Shown piece after piece: positions 1-7,480 of a stretch of DNA of 41,666 bases. The stretch comes from an uncultured Clostridia bacterium. GTDB lineage: Bacteria > Bacillota > Clostridia > Christensenellales > UBA1242. The translations under genes and the position numbers were made by a program. The DNA lies in NCBI GenBank assembly GCA_934778125.1, contig CAKVOF010000007.1:1-41666 (forward strand), read 5' to 3'. The notes under the pieces are model-generated. The model made no database searches. It was not told where the DNA came from and saw only the letters and a list, made by a program, of their open reading frames with translations. The stretch's first letter is position 1; every line of letters begins with the position of its first letter.

Positions 1-132
1 GATAACATATGGGTTGGAGAGAATTCAGAAAGAGCGATACTTATAAATGAGTTAGGTAATGAAAATATTGAGGTTGATAGCAAAGAAGAAGTTGATAGTA
101 TAGTGGATAGCATAGTAAATGAAGTCAATTAG
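1..132 (+). CDS. C-terminal end of an unidentified protein (5' truncated)
   Basis: The window opens inside a reading frame of 43 codons that ends at TAG 130-132. The visible tail contains WVGENSERAILINELG followed by a run of acidic residues and ends in NEVN. It has no membrane segment and I do not recognise the family. The frame is convincing because its codon use matches neighbouring genes and the AT-rich non-coding spacer begins directly after the stop. The tRNA promoter lies about 100 bases downstream, so this gene and the tRNAs are probably separate transcription units. No clear terminator hairpin follows it. Confidence 0.6.
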   Translation, partial: DNIWVGENSERAILINELGNENIEVDSKEEVDSIVDSIVNEVN

Positions 133-229
133 GTAATATTAGTTATATGAATTAATAATATGTTGAAATACCTTAATAATATGCAAAAGAAAATTTTTTG
201 AAATTTTTCAAATTTTTTAGTAAAATCTC

Positions 230-258
230 TTGCAATTTAATAAAACTCATGGTATATT
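230..258 (+). promoter_or_regulatory. Sigma-A type promoter for the tRNA cluster
   Basis: TTGCAA (230-235), a 17-base spacer, then TATATT (253-258). Transcription would start around 265, about 12 bases before the first mature tRNA nucleotide. This is normal for a tRNA operon. Confidence 0.6.
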
Positions 259-276
259 ATTAAAGTATTTCGGTAC

Positions 277-352
277 GGGAGTTTAGCTCAGTTGGGAGAG
301 CATCTGCCTTACAAGCAGGAGGTCATAGGTTCGAGCCCTATAACTCCCACCA
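277..352 (+). tRNA. tRNA-Val (TAC)
   Basis: A complete cloverleaf can be folded by eye. The acceptor GGGAGTT (277-283) pairs with AACTCCC (342-348). The D-arm contains TAGCTCAGTTGGGAGAGC. The anticodon loop is CTTACAA with anticodon TAC, closed by TCTGC/GCAGG. The T-loop is GTTCGAG, and the CCA tail is encoded (350-352). It is the first of four clustered tRNAs. Confidence 0.95.
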
Positions 353-361
353 AAATTAAAG

Positions 362-389
362 TGCCTGTTTAATGTTTTTTAAACAGGCA
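362..389 (+). terminator. Hairpin between tRNA-Val and tRNA-Gly
   Basis: A perfect 11-bp inverted repeat, TGCCTGTTTAA and TTAAACAGGCA, surrounds a TGTTTT loop and is followed by TTTAAAAAATTT. The U tract is short and interrupted. It may be a weak terminator, a processing signal or a 3' stability hairpin for the Val transcript. Tandem tRNAs are usually co-transcribed, so a full stop here is not certain. Confidence 0.45.
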
Positions 390-405
390 TTTAAAAAATT
401 TATAT

Positions 406-480
406 GCGGGAGTGGCTCAGTGGTAGAGCGTCGCCTTGCCAAGGCGAATGTCGCGAGTTCGAATCTCGTCTTCCGCTCCA
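406..480 (+). tRNA. tRNA-Gly (GCC)
   Basis: The acceptor GCGGGAG pairs with CTTCCGC (one G-T pair). The D-arm has GGCTCAGTGGTAGAGC, the anticodon arm is CGCC-TTGCCAA-GGCG with anticodon GCC, and the T-arm has GTTCGAAT. CCA is encoded at 478-480. Seven T residues follow at once, which could promote 3' end formation. Confidence 0.95.
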
Positions 481-507
481 TTTTTTTAAAAGGTAAATTA
501 AAGATTA

Positions 508-537
508 TTGTCAAATCCTTGCCCTATTGAATATAAT
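508..537 (+). promoter_or_regulatory. Candidate second promoter, for tRNA-Cys and tRNA-Leu
   Basis: TTGTCA (508-513), an 18-base spacer, then TATAAT (532-537), ending 14 bases before tRNA-Cys. With the T tract after tRNA-Gly, this suggests the cluster is split into two transcription units. Confidence 0.5.
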
Positions 538-551
538 TAAATATATAGTGT

Positions 552-626
552 GGCACCATAGCCAAGTGGTAAGGCAAAGGTCTGCAAAACCTTCATTCCC
601 CAGTTCAAATCTGGGTGGTGCCTCCA
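552..626 (+). tRNA. tRNA-Cys (GCA)
   Basis: The acceptor GGCACCA pairs with TGGTGCC. The D-arm has AGCCAAGTGGTAAGGC, the anticodon loop CTGCAAA gives anticodon GCA, and the T-arm has GTTCAAAT. The discriminator is T, as required for cysteine identity, and CCA is encoded (624-626). Confidence 0.95.
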
Positions 627-632
627 CAATAT

Positions 633-719
633 GCTGAAGTGGCGGAATAGGTAGACGCACAGGACTTAAAATCCTGCGATAGCGATATCGTACCGGTTCG
701 ATTCCGGTCTCCAGCACCA
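633..719 (+). tRNA. tRNA-Leu (TAA)
   Basis: This is a long class II tRNA of 87 nt. It has the D-arm GTGGCGGAATAGGTAGACGC, anticodon loop CTTAAAA (TAA), a variable arm (CGATAGCGATATCG region), T-loop GTTCGATT and encoded CCA. The acceptor GCTGAAG against CTCCAGC leaves one A-C mismatch at the fifth pair. Confidence 0.94.
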
Positions 720-722
720 AAC

Positions 723-760
723 AAAAAATCTGTACTATATGTGTGCAGATTTTTTCTTTT
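723..760 (+). terminator. Intrinsic terminator of the tRNA cluster
   Basis: AAAAAATCTGTAC (723-735) pairs with GTGCAGATTTTTT (743-755) with one G-T pair. The descending arm continues into a T-rich run. It lies immediately after tRNA-Leu. Confidence 0.8.
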
Positions 761-921
761 CGGATATACTTCATATTAACACTGTTTATCATACTATTCT
801 TGCTATTTGGTATCATATTAGATTATTTTTATAAATTAGATTGAATATTGAAATTTTATTTTTTATAAATTTTATTATGTGTTACAATAAATTATAATAA
901 TTTAAACTTTAGGAGCTATAA

Positions 922-1536
922 ATGGCTGATAAAAAAAATGTTAATAATACAAGGGCAACAAAATCATCAAATAAAGATTTTATCCCTTGGGCTAATGCAA
1001 GAAAAAAGGGAAGTAATTCTAATAGTACTGTTTCTGAAAAAACAACACTTAACTCGAGTAATCAAACAACTGCAAGAAAAAAAAGAGAAAAATCAACTGC
1101 AGGTAAAAATGTGGATAAGGTTATTTCAAAAGAAATAAAAAAGAAAACAAATCTTCCTTTGGTGATTTCTATTATTGTATTTTTATGTGTTGGAGCTGTT
1201 TTGGGTTATTTCGCTATTGCGTTTATCACAAGAAATGATAAATTTGAAATGAACACATATTTAAATAATGAAACCGATATTTACATAAATGATGAAAATA
1301 GAATTAACGAATACAATGAGATTGGTGCAAAGTGTGTTGTATTTGGTAAAGATATATCGAGAGATATTAAAATAACTTATAAATATAGGGAGGATATCTC
1401 TCACGAAGCAGTTGATGTTAGCAATGTGGACACATCAAAAGAAGGTGTTTATTATGCGATTTATACTATTAACCACCCAAGATATAAATATGTTACATTA
1501 ATTAGAAATATAATTGTTTTAAATAAGGAGGCGTAA
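922..1536 (+). CDS. Single-pass membrane protein with Ig-like extracellular domain
   Basis: A 204-residue protein of unknown function. Residues 1-75 are Lys/Ser/Asn/Thr-rich and look disordered and cytoplasmic. One hydrophobic segment spans roughly residues 78-103 (LPLVISIIVFLCVG onwards). The remaining ~100 residues would lie outside and end in a beta-rich pattern (VDTSKEGVYYAIYTI) typical of DUF5011/bacterial Ig-like domains. AGGAG (911-915) sits 6 bases before ATG. The stop is one base before the next ATG, and the next gene's GGAGG lies inside this gene's last codons, so the two are translationally coupled. A weak TTGAAT-17-TATAAA promoter is visible at 841-869. Coupling suggests it helps or anchors the downstream hydrolase (inference). 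Confidence 0.75.
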   Translation: MADKKNVNNTRATKSSNKDFIPWANARKKGSNSNSTVSEKTTLNSSNQTTARKKREKSTAGKNVDKVISKEIKKKTNLPLVISIIVFLCVGAVLGYFAIAFITRNDKFEMNTYLNNETDIYINDENRINEYNEIGAKCVVFGKDISRDIKITYKYREDISHEAVDVSNVDTSKEGVYYAIYTINHPRYKYVTLIRNIIVLNKEA

Positions 1537-1537
1537 T

Positions 1538-2731
1538 ATGGCAAGACCAAAAAAGATATCTCTAACTAAAATAATAATTTGTTCTGTTATATGTTTTGTT
1601 GTTGGTGTTTTGGGTGGTGGATTTTTAAATTTATATATTTCAACTCCAAATTCATATAAGATACCGGCAACCATAACCGTGTCTTCCAACACCACACATG
1701 AAGGTGAGATTAATATTGAAACCGTTAAAAGTAATGATTTATCAATTCACTTTTTAGAACTGGGAAACAAGTATACCGGCGATTGTACATTTATTAAAAT
1801 TGGTAGTGTTGAGATTTTAGTTGATGCTGGCTCAAGAGCAAGCTCTGTTCAAACGATTTATGATTATATAAATCCATATATTGAAGGTGAACTTGATTAT
1901 GTTATAGTAACACACGCTCACCAAGACCACTATGCCGGTTTTGCAACAGCAAATAGTTTATTTGATAAATTTGAAATTTTGAATGTTATAGAATTTTCAA
2001 AAACCAATCAAAAACCAACTTCAAAACTTTATTCAAACTATTTAAATGAGAAGCAAGAATTAGAAACAAAAATGGAAGGCTTAGGGAAAACTTGCAGTAT
2101 CAAAAAAGTCACTGATTATATGGGGGAAACTGAAAGAAATATCAACCTAGCCAATAATGTTACTTTGCAATTTTTAAACCAGAAATACTACTACACTAAT
2201 GCCACAACGGAAAACAACTATTCAGTTTGTTTTCAATTAATTCAAAAGCTAGGCAGTCAAGAAAGGAGATATTTATTCACAGGTGATTTAGAAAAAGAAG
2301 GTGAAGAATCACTAGTTACCGAAAATGAAGGGCTTTTAGGTGAGGTTGAGTTATATAAGGCTGGGCACCATGGCTCAAAAACTAGTTCTTCAACTAAACT
2401 ACTATCTGTTATAAAACCTAAAATTGTTTGTGTCTGCTGTTGTGCGGGAAGTCCTGAATACACTAAAACAAACGCTAATCAATTTCCAACACAAGAGTTT
2501 ATAAATAGAATTTCTGAGCATACTGAAAAGGTGTATGTAACAAGTTTGTGTGTGGATTATACCAACGGGAAATTCATTTCAATGAATGGAAATATTGTGA
2601 TATGTGCAAGTGAATCTGAATCTAAGATTAAAATAGACATTTATTTTTCAAATAATTCAATTCTTTTGAAAAATACTGACTGGTTTAAAGCTAATAGAAT
2701 AATGCCTCAAAAATGGGCAAAGGTTGCGTAA
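1538..2731 (+). CDS. Membrane-anchored ComEC-type metallo-beta-lactamase-fold hydrolase
   Basis: A 397-residue protein. An N-terminal hydrophobic segment (about 11-34) serves as signal anchor and the rest is predicted extracellular. The catalytic domain (about 68-345) carries the metal-binding HxHxDH motif as THAHQDH (H126, H128, D130, H131), the FTGD motif (D250) and GHHGSK (H277, H278). This combination is characteristic of the hydrolase domain of ComEC/Rec2 proteins and their stand-alone homologues, which are metal-dependent phosphodiesterase/nuclease-like enzymes. The substrate cannot be read from the sequence. A cysteine cluster (CVCCCAG, about 297-303) is unusual for an exported protein. 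GGAGG lies 8 bases before ATG. It is coupled to the gene ending at 1536. The start of a separate comEC lies at the right end of the window. Confidence 0.82.
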   Translation: MARPKKISLTKIIICSVICFVVGVLGGGFLNLYISTPNSYKIPATITVSSNTTHEGEINIETVKSNDLSIHFLELGNKYTGDCTFIKIGSVEILVDAGSRASSVQTIYDYINPYIEGELDYVIVTHAHQDHYAGFATANSLFDKFEILNVIEFSKTNQKPTSKLYSNYLNEKQELETKMEGLGKTCSIKKVTDYMGETERNINLANNVTLQFLNQKYYYTNATTENNYSVCFQLIQKLGSQERRYLFTGDLEKEGEESLVTENEGLLGEVELYKAGHHGSKTSSSTKLLSVIKPKIVCVCCCAGSPEYTKTNANQFPTQEFINRISEHTEKVYVTSLCVDYTNGKFISMNGNIVICASESESKIKIDIYFSNNSILLKNTDWFKANRIMPQKWAKVA

Positions 2732-2745
2732 AAAGTGATATTTAA

Positions 2746-2774
2746 TTGAATGTTTGAAATAGTTATGTTATACT
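2746..2774 (+). promoter_or_regulatory. Sigma-A promoter of argS
   Basis: TTGAAT (2746-2751), a 17-base spacer and TATACT (2769-2774), about 25 bases before the argS ATG. The leader is too short for a T-box, and none is seen. Confidence 0.6.
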
Positions 2775-2799
2775 TACACAAATTAATAAGGATAAAATT

Positions 2800-4518
2800 A
2801 TGAATATAAAAAATTATTTAGATAATAAACTGAAAAATGTTTTTGATACGTTAAATATTGACCGTGAACTGGTTAGAGTTGCTTTTTCCGATAAAGATGG
2901 TGTTGACTTACAATGCAACTCGGCTTTTCAACTTGCAAAAATGGAACATATATCACCGATTGATATGGCTAGTAAAATCGTTAATGAATTTGAGAAGAGT
3001 TGCAACGATTTTGAGTGTTCTGTGGTAAATGGATTTATAAATTTTAAGATTAAAGATGAATTTCTATCTAATATATTAAATGATGCTTATGCTAGCGAAA
3101 GATTAAATCTATCAAAAGAAAATGAACCTAAAAATATTATCATTGATTATGGCGGAGCAAATGTTGCGAAACCACTTCATATTGGACATATGCGTTCAGC
3201 AATAATAGGTCAAGCGTTATATAGGCTTAATAAATTTATGGGAAATAAAGTTGTTGGTGATGTTCATTTAGGTGATTGGGGATTGCAAATGGGATTAACA
3301 ATTGCACAGCTTATGGACGACTATGATATGGGTTATTATTTCGGCGAAAACAAGCCTAAAGTTGAAATAACAATTCCAATGCTTGATGAGGCATATCCTA
3401 AAGCATCTGCTAGAAAAAAGGAAGATCCTGAGTTTTTAGAACGTGCTAGCAATATAACATTATGGCTTCAACAAAAAAAGAAAGGTTATTTTGATATTTG
3501 GAAGGAATTTAGAAAAGTAAGCGTTGATATGGTGAAAAATTCATATGCAAACTTTGGCGTTACTTTTGATTTATGGAATGGAGAAAGCACTGTTAATGAT
3601 TATGCAAATCAAATGATTGCAGATTTTAAAAATAAAAAATTGATTTATGAAAGTGATGGTGCATATATTATGGATGTGGCTAAAGATGATGATAAAGAGC
3701 CTATGCCTCCAGCAATTATTCAAAAACACAATGGTGCGCAAATGTATATAGTTACTGATGTTGCAACTATTGCACAAAGATATGAAGAAAATAATAATTT
3801 AAATGAAATTTTGTATGTTGCAGATAATCGTCAAGCGTTGCACTTTAAACAGGTTTTTAGAGTTGCTAGAAAAGCTCAACTTTGCCCAGATGATTTAGAA
3901 TTAAAGCATATAGCTTTTGGTACTGTTAATGGAACTGATGGAAAGCCTTTCAAAACTAGAGATGGTGGAACAGTTAAACTTGATGATGTTGTTGAAATGG
4001 TAAGAAATAAAGCTTTAGAAAAATTAAAAGCAAATGGCTTGGAAGAAAATAATGAACTTGCTCAAAAAATAGGGGTGGCAGCACTTTTATTTGGTGATAT
4101 GATTAATGTTATAGGGAAAGATTATGTGTTTGATTTGGATAAATTTTGCTCGTTTGATGGTAAAACTGGGCCATATCTTCAATACACCGCTGTTAGAATC
4201 AAGTCGTTATTAAATAAAGCTAATTTTGAAAAGTTTAAAGAGATAAATGTTTGCAATGGATATATAAGAAATGTTGCAATATCTCTTCTTAAATTCTTTG
4301 ATAGTTTTTATACTGCTTATAAAGAAAACACCTTGAATTCTATTTGTCAATCTGCGTTTGATTTGGCGAGTGCGTTTTCAACTTTATATAACGATGTTAA
4401 GATTTTAAAACTTGATGAGAATGAAAAATCAAATTATTTGAGTTTATGTTTGTTAGTTTTAAAGTCTTTAACAATAGGACTTGGAATCATTGGAATAGAA
4501 ATTCCTCAGTATATGTAA
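2800..4518 (+). CDS. argS: Arginyl-tRNA synthetase
   Basis: Class I aminoacyl-tRNA synthetase that charges tRNA-Arg in the cytoplasm. The 572 residues are near normal length. The N-terminal tRNA D-loop recognition domain (about 1-105) is followed by the Rossmann core with HIGH at 127-130 in KPLHIGHMRSAIIGQ. The second signature is GKPFKTRDGGTVKL (381-394), the ArgRS version of KMSKS. The C-terminal DALR-type anticodon-binding domain starts near CSFDGKTGPYLQY. AAGGA lies about 7 bases before the ATG. It has its own promoter and a terminator directly after the stop, so it is probably monocistronic. Confidence 0.97.
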   Translation: MNIKNYLDNKLKNVFDTLNIDRELVRVAFSDKDGVDLQCNSAFQLAKMEHISPIDMASKIVNEFEKSCNDFECSVVNGFINFKIKDEFLSNILNDAYASERLNLSKENEPKNIIIDYGGANVAKPLHIGHMRSAIIGQALYRLNKFMGNKVVGDVHLGDWGLQMGLTIAQLMDDYDMGYYFGENKPKVEITIPMLDEAYPKASARKKEDPEFLERASNITLWLQQKKKGYFDIWKEFRKVSVDMVKNSYANFGVTFDLWNGESTVNDYANQMIADFKNKKLIYESDGAYIMDVAKDDDKEPMPPAIIQKHNGAQMYIVTDVATIAQRYEENNNLNEILYVADNRQALHFKQVFRVARKAQLCPDDLELKHIAFGTVNGTDGKPFKTRDGGTVKLDDVVEMVRNKALEKLKANGLEENNELAQKIGVAALLFGDMINVIGKDYVFDLDKFCSFDGKTGPYLQYTAVRIKSLLNKANFEKFKEINVCNGYIRNVAISLLKFFDSFYTAYKENTLNSICQSAFDLASAFSTLYNDVKILKLDENEKSNYLSLCLLVLKSLTIGLGIIGIEIPQYM

Positions 4519-4546
4519 AAAAAATCCCAAAAAAATGGGATTTTTT
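4519..4546 (+). terminator. Intrinsic terminator of argS
   Basis: An A-rich arm ending in AATCCCA pairs with TGGGATTTTTT (4536-4546) across an A-rich loop. It begins at the argS stop codon. Confidence 0.8.
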
Positions 4547-4555
4547 AATTATTGA

Positions 4556-4660
4556 ATAGTATTTAATCTTGCACGCGTACTAAAAAAATATGATCCTAAT
4601 AATATTATGGATATCTATATAGTAGATTGCTTAGAAAGTGCTGAAAATTTTCAAAATTAG
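4556..4660 (+). pseudogene. Possible short remnant of a coding sequence
   Basis: An open stretch of 34 codons, ending in TAG, reads as IVFNLARVLKKYDP, then NNIMDIYIVDCLES, then AENFQN. The codons (GCA CGC GTA, GAT TGC) look more like coding DNA than the surrounding AT-rich spacer. There is no ribosome-binding site and no start near its 5' end, where it runs into the argS terminator. It may be the tail of a deleted gene, or chance. I cannot name a family. Confidence 0.2.
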
Positions 4661-4705
4661 AAAACAAAATTGATAAATAATTTTAAAAATGTTATGAAAA
4701 TTAAA

Positions 4706-4731
4706 ATAATATTTTTTAAATAGCATACAAT
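4706..4731 (+). promoter_or_regulatory. Candidate mother-cell (sigma-E/sigma-K-like) promoter
   Basis: CATACAAT (4724-4731) matches the Bacillus sigma-E -10 consensus, and CATACAATA also fits the sigma-K form CATAnnnTA. ATAATATT begins at 4706, a 15-base spacing after its ATA. The leader to ATG 4751 is only about 12 bases. Such short leaders are seen elsewhere here (for example before 36864). Confidence 0.4.
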
Positions 4732-4750
4732 AGTTACTAAGGGACAATTT

Positions 4751-5497
4751 ATGTGGGAAATATCTATTATATCATCATCAAAAAATAGACATTATCTATT
4801 TAATATAAAGAAAAATTTAAGTGCAAAATTTAAAAATTCTGGGTTGCTTTGCGTTTGTGAAAAAATAAACGACAATCATATTTTAAGTATTGCGTGCTCG
4901 AGTAAAATTCAAGAAATTCAAAACTATTTGAAAGAAGTTCTTGCTGAAAGAATAGTTTTGATTTTTAAAGAAGATTTTTTGAATAAAATGATAATAATGG
5001 AAAATGTAAGCGAAACTTGCAAATCTGCTTTTATTAAGGCTTTAATGTGCTTTGATTTTGAAAATGATGTTAATATTGTGTTCAATGAACTCAATATTAA
5101 TTCAAATATAAATTTAGAAGCGTTCTATAAATTTAGGTTGGGTAAATTAAGGAATAAATGGAATGACCTAATTAATGCAACTAGTTACGATTCAATGTAT
5201 TTAAATAACTATGAAATTTTTTTAGAATTTTTGAAGTTTTTAATTGAAAGTATAAAACCAACTTTTAAAGAAATAAATGTTTACTTCAAGGACAATTATT
5301 ACGTTTTGTTAGATGAAAATGGCAAACGAATTGTTTGTAATGAAGCAAGCAAAGTTTATAAAGATGAAATTAGCTTAGTAACTGATTTAATAATGCTTGC
5401 GCCACTAAAAATTAAGTTTTATTGTGGAAATGTTTCTAGGGATACTCAAAAATTAATTTCATATATATTTGATGGAAGGGTGCAACAATTAGTTTAA
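4751..5497 (+). CDS. ytxC: YtxC-like sporulation protein
   Basis: A 248-residue cytoplasmic protein with no signal or membrane segment. The second half fits the YtxC family: an FYKFRLGKLRNKWNDLI-type helix (about 125-142), then NNYEIFLEFLKFLIESIKP, then a beta-rich end with YYVLLDENGKRI and TDLIMLAPLKIKFYC. The family is restricted to endospore formers and its biochemical role is unknown. GGGA precedes ATG by 7-8 bases. It has its own candidate sporulation promoter and terminator. The N-terminal ~110 residues are divergent, so the assignment rests on the C-terminal half. Confidence 0.7.
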   Translation: MWEISIISSSKNRHYLFNIKKNLSAKFKNSGLLCVCEKINDNHILSIACSSKIQEIQNYLKEVLAERIVLIFKEDFLNKMIIMENVSETCKSAFIKALMCFDFENDVNIVFNELNINSNINLEAFYKFRLGKLRNKWNDLINATSYDSMYLNNYEIFLEFLKFLIESIKPTFKEINVYFKDNYYVLLDENGKRIVCNEASKVYKDEISLVTDLIMLAPLKIKFYCGNVSRDTQKLISYIFDGRVQQLV

Positions 5498-5525
5498 AAG
5501 GCCACAAGATGAAGTGGCTTTTTTT
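5496..5525 (+). terminator. Intrinsic terminator of the ytxC-like gene
   Basis: AAAAGGCCAC pairs with GTGGCTTTTTTT (one G-T pair) around an AAGATGAA loop. It overlaps the last base of the stop codon region. Confidence 0.75.
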
Positions 5526-5527
5526 AT

Positions 5528-5556
5528 TTGACTTTTTAAAATAATTTCTATATTCT
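5528..5556 (+). promoter_or_regulatory. Sigma-A promoter of the FMN reductase fusion gene
   Basis: TTGACT (5528-5533), 17-base spacer, TATTCT (5551-5556). It lies directly behind the upstream terminator and 24 bases before ATG 5581. Confidence 0.6.
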
Positions 5557-5580
5557 AGATTTGATTTGTAGGAGTTAAAT

Positions 5581-6600
5581 ATGAAAAAAATTTTGCTTAT
5601 CAATGGTAGCCCAAGAAAAGGGAATTGTTCAATTATTTTAAAAAAGATTGAAGAAAAATTTAATGGTGAAGAAATAAGTGTTGAAACTATTGAACTAAGA
5701 AAATTAAAACTAAATTATTGTAATGGTTGCCATAAATATTGTGAGTTCACTGGTAAATGCTCTCAAAATGATGGTATTAATGAATTGTTACCAAAGTTGC
5801 TTGAATGTGATATGTTAATTATCGCTTCTCCTAATTATTTCCAAAATGTAACAGGTTTAACAAAAACATTTTTTGATAGAACTTCTCCTCTTTATCATAA
5901 AAGGTTACTTAGAGGGAAAAAGTTGTTTTTCATATTTGTTGGAGCGCTAGATACAAAAATCACAACGGACACGGTTATTCCTTGTGCAAATGGTTGGGCA
6001 AGGCCTATGAAATTTTATTGGATCAACAATTATGTGTTCCAAGCAACAGACATCAATAAATTTATGGATTCTGATTTTGATGAAAAGATGCAAAATTTGC
6101 TAAATGAAATCGATGAAAGAATTAATGAAAAAGTTGTGTTAAGTGAACTAACTTCTAGTTTTGATGAAAATATTTATGATATGTTTCAAGATATAGAAAA
6201 AGAAGAAAATGGCTTTATTAACGATTTTTATGGCTTAAATAAAGAAGAATATTTGTTGCAATTGAAAAATCAACTCGATGAAAGTATACGCAACAATACT
6301 AAAACATATATTCTTAAAATAAACGATGTTGCAGTTGGTGTTGGAAGAATCGCAATCAAAGATAATCAAAGCCAAGTTGAAGATGTTATTGAATATGCAA
6401 TCGCAAAAAAATATCGTGGCAAACTTTATGGAAATTATCTATTTGAAAATTTATTGAAAGAATGTGTTAAATTGAATTATTCTGAATTGATTCAATCTAC
6501 TAACAAAAATAATGTTAAAAATTTAAAAGTATTAAAGAAGTTTGGAAATGTTGTTGATTCCAATAATGATGTTTATAAAGTGAAATTCATTTTGAAATAA
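5581..6600 (+). CDS. NADPH-dependent FMN reductase fused to a GNAT acetyltransferase
   Basis: A 339-residue two-domain protein. Residues 1-~185 are flavodoxin-like: KKILLINGSPRKGNCS (FMN phosphate loop), a four-cysteine segment (C47, C50, C54, C60 in YCNGCHKYCEFTGKC) like that of iron-sulfur flavoproteins, and ASPNYFQNVTG. Residues ~235-339 form a GNAT fold, with the acetyl-CoA pyrophosphate loop at KKYRGKLYGNYLFENLL (about 276-292). About 50 acidic, helix-prone residues link the two. The N half is expected to move electrons through FMN with NAD(P)H. Neither substrate can be named. TAGGAG lies 6 bases before ATG. The gene stands alone between its promoter and a convergent gene. The single frame is uninterrupted, so the fusion is real unless the assembly is wrong. 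Confidence 0.8.
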   Translation: MKKILLINGSPRKGNCSIILKKIEEKFNGEEISVETIELRKLKLNYCNGCHKYCEFTGKCSQNDGINELLPKLLECDMLIIASPNYFQNVTGLTKTFFDRTSPLYHKRLLRGKKLFFIFVGALDTKITTDTVIPCANGWARPMKFYWINNYVFQATDINKFMDSDFDEKMQNLLNEIDERINEKVVLSELTSSFDENIYDMFQDIEKEENGFINDFYGLNKEEYLLQLKNQLDESIRNNTKTYILKINDVAVGVGRIAIKDNQSQVEDVIEYAIAKKYRGKLYGNYLFENLLKECVKLNYSELIQSTNKNNVKNLKVLKKFGNVVDSNNDVYKVKFILK

Positions 6601-6669
6601 CAAACAAAGAATAAATCAGTGTGCTATCCAAACATTTAAAATATTCAACCTTTATTGTTTGAGTATCGT

Positions 6670-7299
6670 TTAAAATACAACAGTGGCTTTAATGATTATC
6701 AAAAGTAGGCATTGAATTAGTAGAATTAAAATTATTAAAAGTAAAAGTAAAATCATACATTTTGTTATGGCTTTACTTTTTTCTTTTGAACACACACAAC
6801 CATATTTTTTAAATATACGATACTTTTTAAAAGCAATAGCACATATTAATGCGTAGGTAAGATTTGCAATAAGTAAGAAAATAGCATATATTATCAAACT
6901 CAACACTAATCCCAGCACAGGGAATAGAGTAACTATGCAAACAACATCAAACCCTAAAACGTAGCCACGAATTGCAACTAATGAAATGTTAACTATAACA
7001 AAGAATATATTGTTATTAAATATAATCGCTATTAATGAAAAAATCGAAATATATAAAACTTGATTAAAAAATACGCTCCAGTTGCTAGTTTCACCACATA
7101 AATAATTTATAAAAGTGTCATTAAAAAAATCATCAAGTTCTAAATCTCCAGTTTTGCCAGCACAGAGAAAAATTCCAAGCGATAATCCGAATAAAAATAT
7201 GGCAGTAAATAAGATAATAGAAACTTTATAAACCTTAAAAAAGTCCTTTAAACGTGAATTGCAATAGTATTGATTTTGATAATAAGATCCAGATTTCAT
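6670..7299 (-). CDS. Multi-pass membrane protein, SpoIIM-like
   Basis: A 209-residue protein with about five hydrophobic segments: residues 28-47, 78-95, 98-117, 121-150 and 180-205. A Cys/Lys-rich cytoplasmic loop (KKYGCVCSKEKSK) precedes the last one. Size, a first helix followed by an extracellular loop, and the central NISLVAIRGYVLGFDVV segment resemble stage II sporulation protein M, which acts in forespore engulfment, but the match is loose. No Shine-Dalgarno sequence precedes the ATG, so the start could be leaderless or misplaced. It is convergent with the FMN reductase fusion. It could instead be another integral membrane family. Confidence 0.45.
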   Translation of the reverse strand: MKSGSYYQNQYYCNSRLKDFFKVYKVSIILFTAIFLFGLSLGIFLCAGKTGDLELDDFFNDTFINYLCGETSNWSVFFNQVLYISIFSLIAIIFNNNIFFVIVNISLVAIRGYVLGFDVVCIVTLFPVLGLVLSLIIYAIFLLIANLTYALICAIAFKKYRIFKKYGCVCSKEKSKAITKCMILLLLLIILILLIQCLLLIIIKATVVF

Positions 7300-7428
7300 T
7301 TAGTAATAAATATGTCAAGATTCAACAAAATAGACCATAATTATTCAAATTTGGCAAAAGTTATAATTGAATACGGAAAATTTACTACTCAAATATAATT
7401 TTTTAATATGTAATATGGCTTTAAATAT

Positions 7429-7458
7429 TTGTTATTAAAATATTATATGTGCTATTAT
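7429..7458 (+). promoter_or_regulatory. Candidate promoter of deoB
   Basis: TTGTTA (7429-7434), 18-base spacer, TATTAT (7453-7458), followed by a ~16-base leader with AAGGAG. The -35 match is moderate in very AT-rich DNA. Confidence 0.4.
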
Positions 7459-7480
7459 ATAAGTAGTTTAAGGAGATATT

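Noticed and set aside
511..816. A 101-codon minus-strand frame across tRNA-Cys and tRNA-Leu
   Set aside because: It is the reverse complement of two tRNA genes and a terminator, not a protein gene.
2746..2800. T-box leader before argS
   Set aside because: The promoter lies only about 25 bases before the start codon, leaving no room for a specifier stem or antiterminator.
6601..6669. Terminator between the convergent FMN reductase fusion and SpoIIM-like genes
   Set aside because: Only a 6-bp CAAACA/TGTTTG repeat without a T tract was found, which is too weak to call.
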